Assembly (NCBI RefSeq): GCF_001426545.1 | Contig: NZ_LMEZ01000009.1 | Location: 372,001-436,000 of the forward strand | Direction: 5' to 3' | DNA from: Mycobacterium sp. Root135 | GTDB lineage: Bacteria > Actinomycetota > Actinomycetes > Mycobacteriales > Mycobacteriaceae | Length of the DNA stretch: 64,000 bases | Shown: piece after piece, positions 17,228 to 25,633 of the stretch | Numbering within the stretch: the first letter of the stretch is position 1 | Layout of the letters: every line of letters starts with the position of its first letter | Notes under the pieces: model-generated | Told to the model about the DNA's origin: nothing | Database searches by the model: none | Seen by the model: only the letters and a program-made list of their open reading frames with translations | Made by a program: the position numbers and the translations under genes

Positions 17228-17259
17228 CCGTTCCCGCAGTTCCACGGTGGCGGCGTTCT

Positions 17260-18177
17260 ATGGTGATCGAGATGACTGAACCGCGCTGGCTTGACGTCCC
17301 CACCCCCGACGTGCACCTGCGGGCACTGTCGTGGGGTCCGGACGACGCCCCGATTGCCTTGTGTCTCCACGGCTTTCCCGACACCGCGCACGGCTGGCGC
17401 AAGGTGGCGCCCAAGCTCGTCGACGCGGGGTGGCGGGTCGTCGCCCCGTTCATGCGCGGGTACGCCCCGTCCTCGACGTCGACCGACGGGAGTTATCACG
17501 TCGGTGCCCTGATGGACGACGCGCTCCGCGTGCTCGACGCGGCCGGCCCGACCGGTCGCGACGTCCTCGTCGGACACGACTGGGGGGCGATCGCGGGTTC
17601 TGGCCTTGCGGCCATGCCCGACAGCCCGTTCCGCAAGGCCGTCATCATGTCGGTGCCGCCCGCAGGGGGCTTCCGGCCGTTCAGTCAGGTGCCCGACGCT
17701 GGCAAGCTGGCCGCCCAGATCCCTCGTCAGCTGCTGCGGAGCTGGTACATCATGTACTTCCAATTGCCCTTTCTCCCAGAACGTTCCGCGTCGTGGGTGG
17801 TGCCCCGGCTGTGGCGGCAATGGTCACCGTCCTATGCCGCCGACGAGGACGTGGCACTGGTGCTCGACGCGATTGGTGCGCCCGAGAACTGGCGTGCCGC
17901 CCTCGGCTACTACCGGGCGACCATCCGCGGCAGCAAGCCGCCGCCGCGCTACGCCGATCTGCACGACCACTGGCTGTCACCCCTTCGGCTGCCGACCCTG
18001 TACCTGCACGGCTCCGACGACGGCTGCGCCACGTCGGACTACACGCGGTGGGTGGAACCCTCACTCCCGCCGGGCAGCCGGGTCGAGATCGTCGACGGCG
18101 GAGGGCACTTCATGCAACTGGACCGCCCCGACGACGTGGCGCGCCGCATCGTCGACTTCATCGGAACGGGAAACTAG
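17260..18177 (+). CDS. alpha/beta hydrolase, epoxide-hydrolase-like
   Basis: 305 residues from ATG 17260, or 301 from ATG 17272. HGFPDTAHGW (about 37-46) is the HGxP motif of epoxide hydrolases and haloalkane dehalogenases. The nucleophile position is Asp 107 in VGHDWGA, and the late GGGHFMQLDRPD supplies the His. An aspartate nucleophile points to an epoxide hydrolase or dehalogenase rather than an esterase. The 3' end overlaps the convergent SDR gene by 4 bases. Confidence 0.8.
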   Translation: MVIEMTEPRWLDVPTPDVHLRALSWGPDDAPIALCLHGFPDTAHGWRKVAPKLVDAGWRVVAPFMRGYAPSSTSTDGSYHVGALMDDALRVLDAAGPTGRDVLVGHDWGAIAGSGLAAMPDSPFRKAVIMSVPPAGGFRPFSQVPDAGKLAAQIPRQLLRSWYIMYFQLPFLPERSASWVVPRLWRQWSPSYAADEDVALVLDAIGAPENWRAALGYYRATIRGSKPPPRYADLHDHWLSPLRLPTLYLHGSDDGCATSDYTRWVEPSLPPGSRVEIVDGGGHFMQLDRPDDVARRIVDFIGTGN

Positions 18178-18977
18178 CGCTCCTTGAGCGCCGGGTGGGT
18201 GCGGGCCAGGATCGGCAGTAGCAGCCGGCGCGGCAGAATCTTGTATGCCGCGGCACCAACCCTGTTGAACACGCCGGGGACGATGACCGTCGCCCCGGAA
18301 GCCAATCCGTCCACCGCAGTCGACGCGACCTCGGCCGCGCTCACCCACATCGCCTTCGGCAGCGCCGCCTCGGCGTCCGCGTCGGAAATGCCTGCGGCCG
18401 CGCCGAACTCGGTCTTCACCGGTCCGGGGCACAGTGCCGCTGCAATGACGCCGGTGCCCTTCAGCTCCTGGCCGAGGGCCTGGGTGTAGGACAACACGAA
18501 CGCCTTGGCCGCGCCGTAGGCGGCCTGCCCCGGCAGCGGCCCGAACGCCCCGACCGACGCGACGTTGAGCACCGCACCCCTGCCGCGCGACACCATGCCC
18601 GGCACGAAGCGGCTGCACAGGTCGACGACGGCGGCGACGTCGACCTCGACGAGGTTGAGCTCGGCGGCCGGATCCGACGTCGCGACCGGACCGGACGTGC
18701 TGAGACCGGCGTTGTTGACCAGGACGTCGACGACAAGTCCCAACTCGGCGACGCGGCCGGGAAGGGCGGCGCGCTCGTCGGCCTTGGAGAGGTCGGCGGC
18801 CAACACGTCGGCGGCCGAGCCGAGCGACGCGGCGAGGGCCTGCAGCTTGTCGGCGCGCCGGGCGACCAGCACCACGTGGCGGCCCCGGCTGACGAATTCC
18901 TTCGCCAGTTCCGCGCCGATACCGGATGAGGCGCCGGTGACGAGGACGGCCCCGTGGGCACTTGCCACTGGAAGCAT
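18174..18977 (-). CDS. short-chain dehydrogenase/reductase
   Basis: 267 residues of the classical SDR type. It has TGASSGIG for the cofactor (14-21), NNAG (88-91), catalytic S141 and the YxxxK pair Y154/K158 (YGAAK). The ARR after the second beta strand suggests NADP preference. The substrate is unknown. It is divergent from the WS/DGAT-like gene with only 23 bases between starts. Confidence 0.88.
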   Translation of the reverse strand: MLPVASAHGAVLVTGASSGIGAELAKEFVSRGRHVVLVARRADKLQALAASLGSAADVLAADLSKADERAALPGRVAELGLVVDVLVNNAGLSTSGPVATSDPAAELNLVEVDVAAVVDLCSRFVPGMVSRGRGAVLNVASVGAFGPLPGQAAYGAAKAFVLSYTQALGQELKGTGVIAAALCPGPVKTEFGAAAGISDADAEAALPKAMWVSAAEVASTAVDGLASGATVIVPGVFNRVGAAAYKILPRRLLLPILARTHPALKER

Positions 18978-19000
18978 GACCGCAGCCTAGCCTTGGGCGC

Positions 19001-20278
19001 ATGACGCAGGAGCGGCTGACGCCGATCGACGCGCAGACCTTCTGGCTGGCGGGCAAGATTCCGAACGACACCTTCCTGCTCTTCGGATTCGACGGAGGGC
19101 CCGCCGACGTGGAGCGGACGCTCGACGACCTCGCCGCCCGCGCCCGCACCAGTCCCGAGTTGTCGGTACGCGTCGCCGACGACGGCTCGTGGGGGTATCC
19201 GACCTGGGTGCACCGCGACGTCGACCGGTCGCAGTTCGTGGTGCACGGCCTCGACGAGCCGACCTGGGCGGGCTGCCTGGCCGCGGTAAGTGCGCTGGTC
19301 GACGAGCAACTGGACGCCGCGCAGACCGCGTGGCGCGTGCACGTGTTCACCGACGTCGACGGGGTGCCGGGCGTGGTAGGCACAGGAACCGTTGCGGTGC
19401 TGCAGATCTCGCATGCGCTTGGTGGCGGTGGGCGCACGTCGGTACACGCGGCACTGATGTTCGGCAGGGCCGAGGTGCACGTGCCCGAAATCCATCCGCC
19501 GGCGAACGGCCCAATCAGTTTGCCGCTGGCCGGGTTTCGCGCCGCCAGGGCACACCGCAGGCTGACGGCCGACGTCGAGGCCGGAGTGGTGCCGGCGCAG
19601 GCGGAGCTCCGCCCGCTGCTGCGCACCAACGACCGACCCGCCGGGCCGCGGAGCCTGCGCACCGTCGTCCGGCCGCGCTCCGAGCTGGCCGGCGCGACGG
19701 TGACGGTGGCGACCCTGTCCGCGGTGTCGGCCGCGCTCGCCGCACGACTGCGGGCGCTCGGCGACGACCCGTCGACGCTCGGTGCCGAGGTGCCGATGAC
19801 CAAGCCGCCACCGCGCCTGGCCTACAACCACTTCGGCAACGTCGGCGTGGGGCTCTACCCCGATCTGGCGGCGCAGGAGCGAATTTCCAGAATCACCGAC
19901 GACCTCGCGGCCAGGCGGTTGCGCGCCGCGCACCCGGCGATGCGTGCCGCCGATCTGGCCTTCGCCGCCACGCCCGCGAAGTTGTTGCGTTGGGGGATGG
20001 GAAAATTCGACGCCGACGTCCGCCCCGTCGCGGTGACGGGCAACACCGTGGTGTCGAGCGTGAACTGCGGCGCCGCGGACTTCTTCTTCGGCGGGGCACC
20101 CGTCAGGATGGCCACCGCCTTCGCCGGGCTGTCGCCGATGATGGGTCTGACCCACGTCGTCGTCGGTGTCGGCGACACCGTGACGATTGGCGTGCACGCC
20201 GCCGAGTCGGCCCTGGGTGGGCCCGACGGCATCGACGACTACGTGGCCGGGCTGGAAGCGGCGCTCTCGGCAGGCTAA
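19001..20278 (+). CDS. WS/DGAT-family acyltransferase-like protein with degenerate catalytic motif
   Basis: 425 residues with the overall layout of mycobacterial wax-ester-synthase/diacylglycerol-acyltransferase proteins: N-terminal SxxDxxFW-like DAQTFWLAG, and a C-terminal GNVGVGLYPDL and VSSVNCGA (DUF1298-like) region. The catalytic HHxxxDG is replaced by SHALGGG at 137-143, keeping the second His but losing the first His and the Asp. Activity as a triacylglycerol synthase is therefore doubtful, and a different acyl transfer or a structural role is possible. Confidence 0.7.
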   Translation: MTQERLTPIDAQTFWLAGKIPNDTFLLFGFDGGPADVERTLDDLAARARTSPELSVRVADDGSWGYPTWVHRDVDRSQFVVHGLDEPTWAGCLAAVSALVDEQLDAAQTAWRVHVFTDVDGVPGVVGTGTVAVLQISHALGGGGRTSVHAALMFGRAEVHVPEIHPPANGPISLPLAGFRAARAHRRLTADVEAGVVPAQAELRPLLRTNDRPAGPRSLRTVVRPRSELAGATVTVATLSAVSAALAARLRALGDDPSTLGAEVPMTKPPPRLAYNHFGNVGVGLYPDLAAQERISRITDDLAARRLRAAHPAMRAADLAFAATPAKLLRWGMGKFDADVRPVAVTGNTVVSSVNCGAADFFFGGAPVRMATAFAGLSPMMGLTHVVVGVGDTVTIGVHAAESALGGPDGIDDYVAGLEAALSAG

Positions 20279-20898
20279 CCGCGCAGGGCGGCGATGCCGA
20301 CGTCGAGTGCCGCTTCGAGGTAGCTGAGGTCACCGGTGCTCATGAGCACCAGCACCCCGCCCTGGATGCCGGCCAGCAGCGCCGCGGCGGCGCGCGCCGG
20401 GTCGACGCCTGCGCCGATCTTGCCCTGCGCCTGCATGGCCCGCACGCCCACTTCGATCTCCGAACGCCATCGGTCGATCAGGGTCGACGTGACGGCCTGC
20501 GCGCCGGGCGTGCGGCCGATCTCCGACATGACGGTCGACAGCGGGCAGAGTTGACCCTGCCTGCGGTAGCGCTCGACGACGGTGTCGCGCCACCGCTGCC
20601 ACGCCGCCCACGACACGAGTTGGCCGAGATGCGGCTGCTGGTCGCTGAGCACGCGCGCCGCCTCCAGCTCGGCGACGGCGAGCAGCAGTTGGTCCTTGCC
20701 GCCGGGAAAGTAGTGGAACAACTGGCTCTTCGACGTTGCCGTGTGCGCCATGACGTCCTCGAGCGTGGTGGCGACCGCGCCGCGGATCCGGATCTCGGCG
20801 GCCGCACCCTCGACGATCCGCTGCCGCGTCGCACGGCCCTTCGGAGTGAGCCTCTGCACGGCCGCATCCGCCGTCACCGCCGCACCGTTTGGACTCAC
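20275..20898 (-). CDS. TetR-family transcriptional regulator
   Basis: 207 residues from GTG 20898. The N-terminal HTH is ATTLEDVMAHTATSKSQLFHYFPGGKDQL, and the C-terminal ligand domain is of the AcrR/YxaF-like kind. The GTG lies inside a perfect inverted repeat (20888-20907), so it probably represses itself. It is divergent from the DUF3556 gene. It ends 4 bases inside the upstream WS/DGAT-like gene. Confidence 0.85.
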   Translation of the reverse strand: MSPNGAAVTADAAVQRLTPKGRATRQRIVEGAAAEIRIRGAVATTLEDVMAHTATSKSQLFHYFPGGKDQLLLAVAELEAARVLSDQQPHLGQLVSWAAWQRWRDTVVERYRRQGQLCPLSTVMSEIGRTPGAQAVTSTLIDRWRSEIEVGVRAMQAQGKIGAGVDPARAAAALLAGIQGGVLVLMSTGDLSYLEAALDVGIAALRG

Positions 20899-20907
20899 GG
20901 GTCCAAA
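20888..20907. promoter_or_regulatory. inverted repeat TTTGGAC-6-GTCCAAA over the tetR start (candidate operator)
   Basis: A perfect 7-bp inverted repeat with a 6-base spacer covers the GTG start of the tetR gene. Its position and symmetry are those of a TetR-family autoregulatory operator. It lies 64 bases from the DUF3556 start and may also affect that gene. Confidence 0.6.
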
Positions 20908-20945
20908 CTTTACGCCGCGTGCCCGGGGAAAGCGGCCCGATGGAT

Positions 20946-20961
20946 CTAGAACACGTTCTAG
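20946..20961. promoter_or_regulatory. KstR-type operator upstream of the DUF3556 gene
   Basis: CTAGAAC, AC, GTTCTAG is a perfect 7-bp palindrome with a 2-base spacer. It contains TAGAACACGTTCTA, an exact match to the KstR cholesterol-regulon consensus TnnAACnnGTTnnA known from mycobacteria. It ends 10 bases before ATG 20972, suitable for repression of the membrane-protein gene. It differs from the adjacent tetR operator, so a distant KstR is inferred to control this gene. Confidence 0.7.
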
Positions 20962-20971
20962 TCTGGCGGGC

Positions 20972-22708
20972 ATGGGATTTCTCAAGCCCGACCTACCGGT
21001 GGTCGACTTCGCCGAATGGAGCAAGGGCACCCGTGCGGAGAGAATCCGACCGCTGGCCCGTCACTGGGCCGAGGTGGGGTTCGGCACGCCGGTGGTGCTG
21101 CACCTGTTCTACGTCGTCAAGATCGTGCTGTACGTGCTGGCCGGGGCGTTGTTCGCGGTGGCCACGTCCGGAATCGACGGGCTCACCAACGTGACCGCCT
21201 GGTACGACGAGCCGATCGTGTTCCAGAAGGTCGTGCTGTTCACGATGCTGTTCGAGGTGGTGGGCCTCGGGTGTGGATTCGGACCGCTCAACAACCGGTT
21301 CTTCCCGCCGATGGGCTCGATCCTGTACTGGCTGCGACCGGGGACGATCCGGCTGCCACCCTGGCCGACGCGCATCCCGCTGACCCGCGGCACGGCCCGC
21401 ACCCCGCTCGACGCCCTGCTCTACGGCGCGCTGCTGATCGTGCTCGTCGTCGCCCTTTTCTCGAACGGCACCGGGCCGATCCCCGTCCTCGACACCACCG
21501 TCGGGGTGCTGCCCATGTGGCAGATCTGGACGATCCTCGGACTGCTTGCCGTAGCAGGCCTGCGCGACAAGGTGATCTTCCTGGCCGCCCGCGGCGAGGT
21601 GTACGCGTCGTTCACGGTGGCGTTCCTCTTCGGCGGCGTGGACATGATCATCGCCGCGAAGCTGGTGTGCCTGGTCATCTGGATCGGTGCGGCCACCTCG
21701 AAGCTCAACAAGCACTTCCCGTTCGTCATCTCCACGATGATGTCCAACAGCCCGCTGGTGCGGACCAAGGCGTTCAAGCGGGCCTTCTTCGAACGGTTCC
21801 CCGACGACCTTCGGCCGGGGCGGATCTCGCGGATCGTGGCCCACTTCAGCACCGCCGTCGAGGGACTGGTGCCGCTGGTCCTGTTCTTCACCCACGGCGG
21901 CTGGCCGACGGCCATCGCGGCGACGGTGATGCTGATCTTCCACTTCGGCATCCTGTCCGCGATCCCGATGGGCGTGCCGCTGGAGTGGAACGTCTTCATG
22001 ATGTTCAGCGTGCTCGCGCTGTTCGTCGGCCACGCGGACATCGGCCTCGGCGACCTCACCAGTCCGCTGCCCGTCGTGCTGTTCGCCGTCGTCGCAGGCA
22101 CGGTGGTGATCGGAAACCTGTTCCCGCGCAAGGTGTCGTTCCTGCCGGGCATGCGGTATTACGCCGGCAACTGGGACACCACCCAGTGGTGCATGAAGCC
22201 CTCTGCCGAGGAGAAGATCAAGGCCGGGCTGGTCGCGATCGCGAGCATGCCGCAGTCGCAGGTGGAGCGCATCTACGGCAGCCCGGAGCAGGCGCTCGTC
22301 ATGCTGCACTCCGGATACGCGTTCCGGGCGATGAACACCCACGGCCGGGCGCTGTTCACCCTGGTGCACCGGGCGATGGCCGACGGCGACGAGGCCGACT
22401 ACGTCGTCACCGAGGGGGAGCGGTTGTGCAGCACCGCCATTGGCTGGAACTTCGGCGACGGGCACATGCACAACGAGCAGCTCATCGCGGCGATGCAGGA
22501 GCGGTGCGGATTCGAGCCGGGTGAGGTGCGGGTGGTGCTGCTCGACGCCCAGCCCATTCATCAGCAGCGGCAGGCCTACCGGCTGGTCGACGCGGCCACG
22601 GGGGAATTCGAACGCGGCTTCGTACGGGTGGCCGACATGGTCACGCGCCAGCCATGGGCCGACGACGTTCCCGTGCAGGTGACGTGGTCGGCGTCCACTA
22701 CTGCATGA
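20972..22708 (+). CDS. multi-pass membrane protein of the DUF3556 type
   Basis: 578 residues. The first about 400 residues hold roughly nine or ten hydrophobic helices (for example VVLHLFYVVKIVLYVLAG and TMLFEVVGLGCGFGP), and the last about 180 are soluble (YYAGNWDTTQWCMKPS onward). Actinobacterial proteins with this pattern are grouped as DUF3556, function unknown. The KstR-like box directly upstream suggests a link to sterol or lipid catabolism. Its 3' end overlaps the convergent GntR gene by 11 bases. Confidence 0.75.
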   Translation: MGFLKPDLPVVDFAEWSKGTRAERIRPLARHWAEVGFGTPVVLHLFYVVKIVLYVLAGALFAVATSGIDGLTNVTAWYDEPIVFQKVVLFTMLFEVVGLGCGFGPLNNRFFPPMGSILYWLRPGTIRLPPWPTRIPLTRGTARTPLDALLYGALLIVLVVALFSNGTGPIPVLDTTVGVLPMWQIWTILGLLAVAGLRDKVIFLAARGEVYASFTVAFLFGGVDMIIAAKLVCLVIWIGAATSKLNKHFPFVISTMMSNSPLVRTKAFKRAFFERFPDDLRPGRISRIVAHFSTAVEGLVPLVLFFTHGGWPTAIAATVMLIFHFGILSAIPMGVPLEWNVFMMFSVLALFVGHADIGLGDLTSPLPVVLFAVVAGTVVIGNLFPRKVSFLPGMRYYAGNWDTTQWCMKPSAEEKIKAGLVAIASMPQSQVERIYGSPEQALVMLHSGYAFRAMNTHGRALFTLVHRAMADGDEADYVVTEGERLCSTAIGWNFGDGHMHNEQLIAAMQERCGFEPGEVRVVLLDAQPIHQQRQAYRLVDAATGEFERGFVRVADMVTRQPWADDVPVQVTWSASTTA

Positions 22709-23495
22709 CGTCGCGGACCTTGACGTCCTCGAGGCCCTGCAACAACAGGTTTCGAGCGGTGTCGAGGTGCCTGCGCCAGTGGGTCTCCGCGCCGGCTCCG
22801 TCACCCGCGCGCAGCAGCGTCATCAGCCGCCGATAGGACCGGGTCAGCTTGTCGTAGTCGGCCTTGGAGACCTCGCGGAGCTCCTTGATGGCGAATGCCG
22901 TGTGGCGCACGGTGATCTCGTGCAGCATTCCCGCGATGATGGTCAGCGTGGCGTTGCCCGAGAGCTCGACCATGCGACGGTGGAATTCGCCGGTGGCCTC
23001 GGCCAACCGCCCCGACTGCCAGCCCGCGGGGATGTCTTCGGCGAGCATGCCGTCGAGTTCGTCGAGCGCGGCGGCTGACGCAGTCTCGGCGAGGAGTCGC
23101 ACGGCCAGTGGCTCGATGCCCGACCTCGCGACGAGCACGTCGGCGATGGTCGCGCCCGACAGTTCGAGGAGCAGGCCGGCCGGTCGCGCGACGATCTCCG
23201 GGCCAGGCACGCGTACCCGCGCACCCGTCCGCGAGCCGCGTCGCACCTCGACCAGTCGTTCGGATTCGAGCACCCGCACCGCTTCGCGAAGCGTCGGCCT
23301 GCTGACGCCGAAGTGCGTCATCAGCTCGGCTTCGTTGGGCAGGAAGTCGCCCTCCTTGAGCTGGCCGTCGACCACCATGCGACGCAGCGTCCCGGCGACC
23401 AGTTCGGCGGTCTTGGGGGAGCGGATGGTCGTCCCGCCGCGCGGCGCGACGGCGTCTGGCCCCATCATGGGTGCCAAAGGCGTGTTGCGAGCCAC
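22698..23495 (-). CDS. GntR-family (FadR/FCD) transcriptional regulator
   Basis: 265 residues. The winged HTH is LPNEAELMTHFGVSRPTLREAVRVLESERLVEVRRG (about 52-87). The C-terminal all-helical FCD domain contains the metal or ligand-binding pattern EFHRRMVELSGN and HWRRHLD. It is divergent from a beta-oxidation-like operon, so an acyl-CoA or fatty-acid-derived ligand is likely. The first about 25 residues are weakly conserved-looking and the true start could be internal. Confidence 0.88.
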   Translation of the reverse strand: MARNTPLAPMMGPDAVAPRGGTTIRSPKTAELVAGTLRRMVVDGQLKEGDFLPNEAELMTHFGVSRPTLREAVRVLESERLVEVRRGSRTGARVRVPGPEIVARPAGLLLELSGATIADVLVARSGIEPLAVRLLAETASAAALDELDGMLAEDIPAGWQSGRLAEATGEFHRRMVELSGNATLTIIAGMLHEITVRHTAFAIKELREVSKADYDKLTRSYRRLMTLLRAGDGAGAETHWRRHLDTARNLLLQGLEDVKVRDVMQ

Positions 23496-23580
23496 GAGTT
23501 CTCCGAGCTGTATTCGGCCGGTTGTTCAACTCAGTAAACCATGTAGGGCAAATTCAACTCGGTGACGCAACCTCGTGTCC

Positions 23581-23612
23581 ACCAACCAGTAGGTTGACCT
23601 AGTAAACCTACT
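23581..23612. promoter_or_regulatory. overlapping inverted repeats in the gntR / thiolase divergent region
   Basis: The 185-base divergent region holds CAACC-4-GGTTG (23583-23596), which overlaps AGTAGGTT-9-AACCTACT (23588-23612), an 8-bp perfect inverted repeat. AGTAAACC also occurs twice (23533-23540 and 23601-23608). These are candidate operators for the GntR protein or another lipid regulator. The 17-mer at 23581-23597 recurs with one change at 35901. Confidence 0.55.
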
Positions 23613-23680
23613 CATCTACCTTCGGAGCTATCGCATCATCGCGCGAAGTGCTCGATCACACCACGTCAAAGGAGATGTCC

Positions 23681-24826
23681 ATGGCCGAAGCCGTCATCGT
23701 AGAAGCGGTCCGATCACCAGTCGGAAAGCGCAACGGCGGGCTCTCCGGCGTTCACCCCGGTGAGCTGTCGGCGCAGGTCCTCAACGGCCTGGTCCAGCGG
23801 GCCGGGGTCGACCCGGCTCTCGTCGACGACGTCATCTGGGGCTGCGTCATGCAGGCGGGCGAGCAGGCGCTCGACATCGCCAGGACCGCCGTGCTGACGG
23901 CCGGCTGGCCCGAGACCGTTCCCGGCGTGACCGTCGACCGGCAATGCGGGTCCAGCCAGCAGTCGGTGCACTTCGCCGCCGCGGGCGTCGTCGCAGGGCA
24001 CTACGACATCGTCGTCGCCGGCGGCGTCGAGTCGATGTCGCGCACCCCGATGGGCGCCTCGCTGGCCAACGGCGGCCATCCCTACCCCGATGCGTTCCGC
24101 GCCCGCTACACCCAGACCCCGAACCAGGGCGTCGGCGCCGAGATGATCGCCGAGCAGTGGGGCTTCGACCGCACCGCACTCGACCAGTTCTCCCTCGGAT
24201 CACACGAAAAGGCGGCCACCGCGCAGGATTCCGGTGCGTTCGACGATCAGATCGTGGCGATCAAGGACCAGGACGGGAACACCGTCCTTAAGGACGAGGG
24301 CATTCGGCGCGGCGGCACCATCGAGAAGATGGCAGGAATCAAGCCGGCGTTCAAGGAAGACGGAGTCATCCACGCGGGCAACGCTTCCCAGATCTCCGAC
24401 GGCTCGGCAGCGCTGCTGTTCATGTCGGCCGAGAAGGCCAAGGAACTGGGCCTCAAACCGCTGGCCAAGGTGCACACCGCCGTGCTGGCGGGCGCCGACC
24501 CGGTCATCATGCTCACCGCCCCGATCCCGGCCACGCAGAAGGCGCTCAAGCGCTCGGGCCTGTCGGTCGACCAGATCGGCGTCTTCGAGGTGAACGAGGC
24601 GTTCGCGCCGGTTCCGCTCGCCTGGCTCAAAGACATTGGGGCCGACGAGAAGCGGCTGAACCCCAATGGCGGCGCCATCGCGCTTGGTCACCCCCTCGGC
24701 GGTTCCGGTGCGCGGATCATGACGACGATGCTCTACCACATGCGGGACAACGGAATTCAGTACGGCCTGCAGACCATGTGCGAAGGTGGCGGCCAGGCCA
24801 ACGCGACGATTCTCGAGCTGCTGTGA
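23681..24826 (+). CDS. acetyl-CoA acetyltransferase (thiolase), FadA-type
   Basis: 381 residues from ATG 23681, which has AAAGGAG at the right distance. An ATG two codons upstream is too close to that site. It has the nucleophile Cys 89 (DRQCGSSQQ), NEAFAP, the GHPLGGSGA His and the second active-site Cys in QTMCEGGGQAN. It should cleave a 3-ketoacyl-CoA with CoA. The DRQCGSSQQ form resembles FadA5/FadA6-type thiolases of steroid or long-chain breakdown. The stop overlaps the next gene as GTGA. Confidence 0.92.
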   Translation: MAEAVIVEAVRSPVGKRNGGLSGVHPGELSAQVLNGLVQRAGVDPALVDDVIWGCVMQAGEQALDIARTAVLTAGWPETVPGVTVDRQCGSSQQSVHFAAAGVVAGHYDIVVAGGVESMSRTPMGASLANGGHPYPDAFRARYTQTPNQGVGAEMIAEQWGFDRTALDQFSLGSHEKAATAQDSGAFDDQIVAIKDQDGNTVLKDEGIRRGGTIEKMAGIKPAFKEDGVIHAGNASQISDGSAALLFMSAEKAKELGLKPLAKVHTAVLAGADPVIMLTAPIPATQKALKRSGLSVDQIGVFEVNEAFAPVPLAWLKDIGADEKRLNPNGGAIALGHPLGGSGARIMTTMLYHMRDNGIQYGLQTMCEGGGQANATILELL

Positions 24827-25623
24827 GCGAAGGCGCGACGGATGTCCCCGCTACTCTCTCTGAGCGGCGCGGGAACGTCCTGCTCGTCACGCTGAACCGG
24901 CCCGAGGCGCGCAACGCCGTGAACGCCGCCGTCAGCACCGGGCTCGGCGATGCGCTTCACGTGGCCCAGCACGACCCCGACGTCCGCGCGGTCGTCGTCA
25001 CCGGTGCCGGCCAGTCGTTCTGCGCCGGAGCCGATCTCAAGGCAATCTCGCGGCGGGAGAACATCTTTCACCCCGAGCACGCCGAGTGGGGGTTCGCCGG
25101 GTTCGTGCAACACGTCGTCGACAAGCCGGTCATCGCCGCGGTGAACGGCACCGCGCTCGGCGGCGGCACCGAGCTGGCGTTGGCCAGTGACCTCGTCGTC
25201 GCCGAGGAGCGCACCACGTTCGGTCTGCCAGAAGTCAAGCGCGGCTTGATCGCAGCGGCGGGCGGGGTGTTCCGCATCGTCGAGCAGCTGCCGCGCAAGG
25301 TCGCGATGGAACTGATGTTCACCGGTGAGCCGATGTCCGCCGCCGACGCACTGAAGTGGGGTCTGGTCAACCAGGTGGTACCCGACGGCACCGTCGTCGA
25401 CGCCGCCCTTGCCCTCGCAGAGCGCATCACCGTCAACGCTCCGCTCGCCGTGTGGGCGACCAAGCGGGTGGCCGCCGGGATCGACGACGGCGTCATCACC
25501 GGCGACGAAGCCGGCTGGACCAGGACCATGCGCGAGATGGGCACGGTCTTGCGGTCGCAGGACGCCAGGGAAGGGCCACTGGCATTCGCCGAGAAGAGAC
25601 AGCCCGTATGGCAAGCAAAGTAG
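24823..25623 (+). CDS. enoyl-CoA hydratase
   Basis: 266 residues from GTG 24823. The oxyanion segment CAGADLKA is present, and both hydratase glutamates are kept: E117 (GGGTELAL) and E137 (GLPEVKRG), so hydration of a 2-enoyl-CoA is likely. It is coupled to the upstream thiolase, and the acyl-CoA dehydrogenase follows after 10 bases. Confidence 0.9.
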   Translation: MSEGATDVPATLSERRGNVLLVTLNRPEARNAVNAAVSTGLGDALHVAQHDPDVRAVVVTGAGQSFCAGADLKAISRRENIFHPEHAEWGFAGFVQHVVDKPVIAAVNGTALGGGTELALASDLVVAEERTTFGLPEVKRGLIAAAGGVFRIVEQLPRKVAMELMFTGEPMSAADALKWGLVNQVVPDGTVVDAALALAERITVNAPLAVWATKRVAAGIDDGVITGDEAGWTRTMREMGTVLRSQDAREGPLAFAEKRQPVWQAK

Positions 25624-25633
25624 GAGAAACACG

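Noticed and set aside
20275..20898. The TetR gene as KstR itself
   Set aside because: The KstR box faces the neighbouring gene, while the tetR gene has its own different palindrome; the sequence does not resemble KstR beyond the common HTH.
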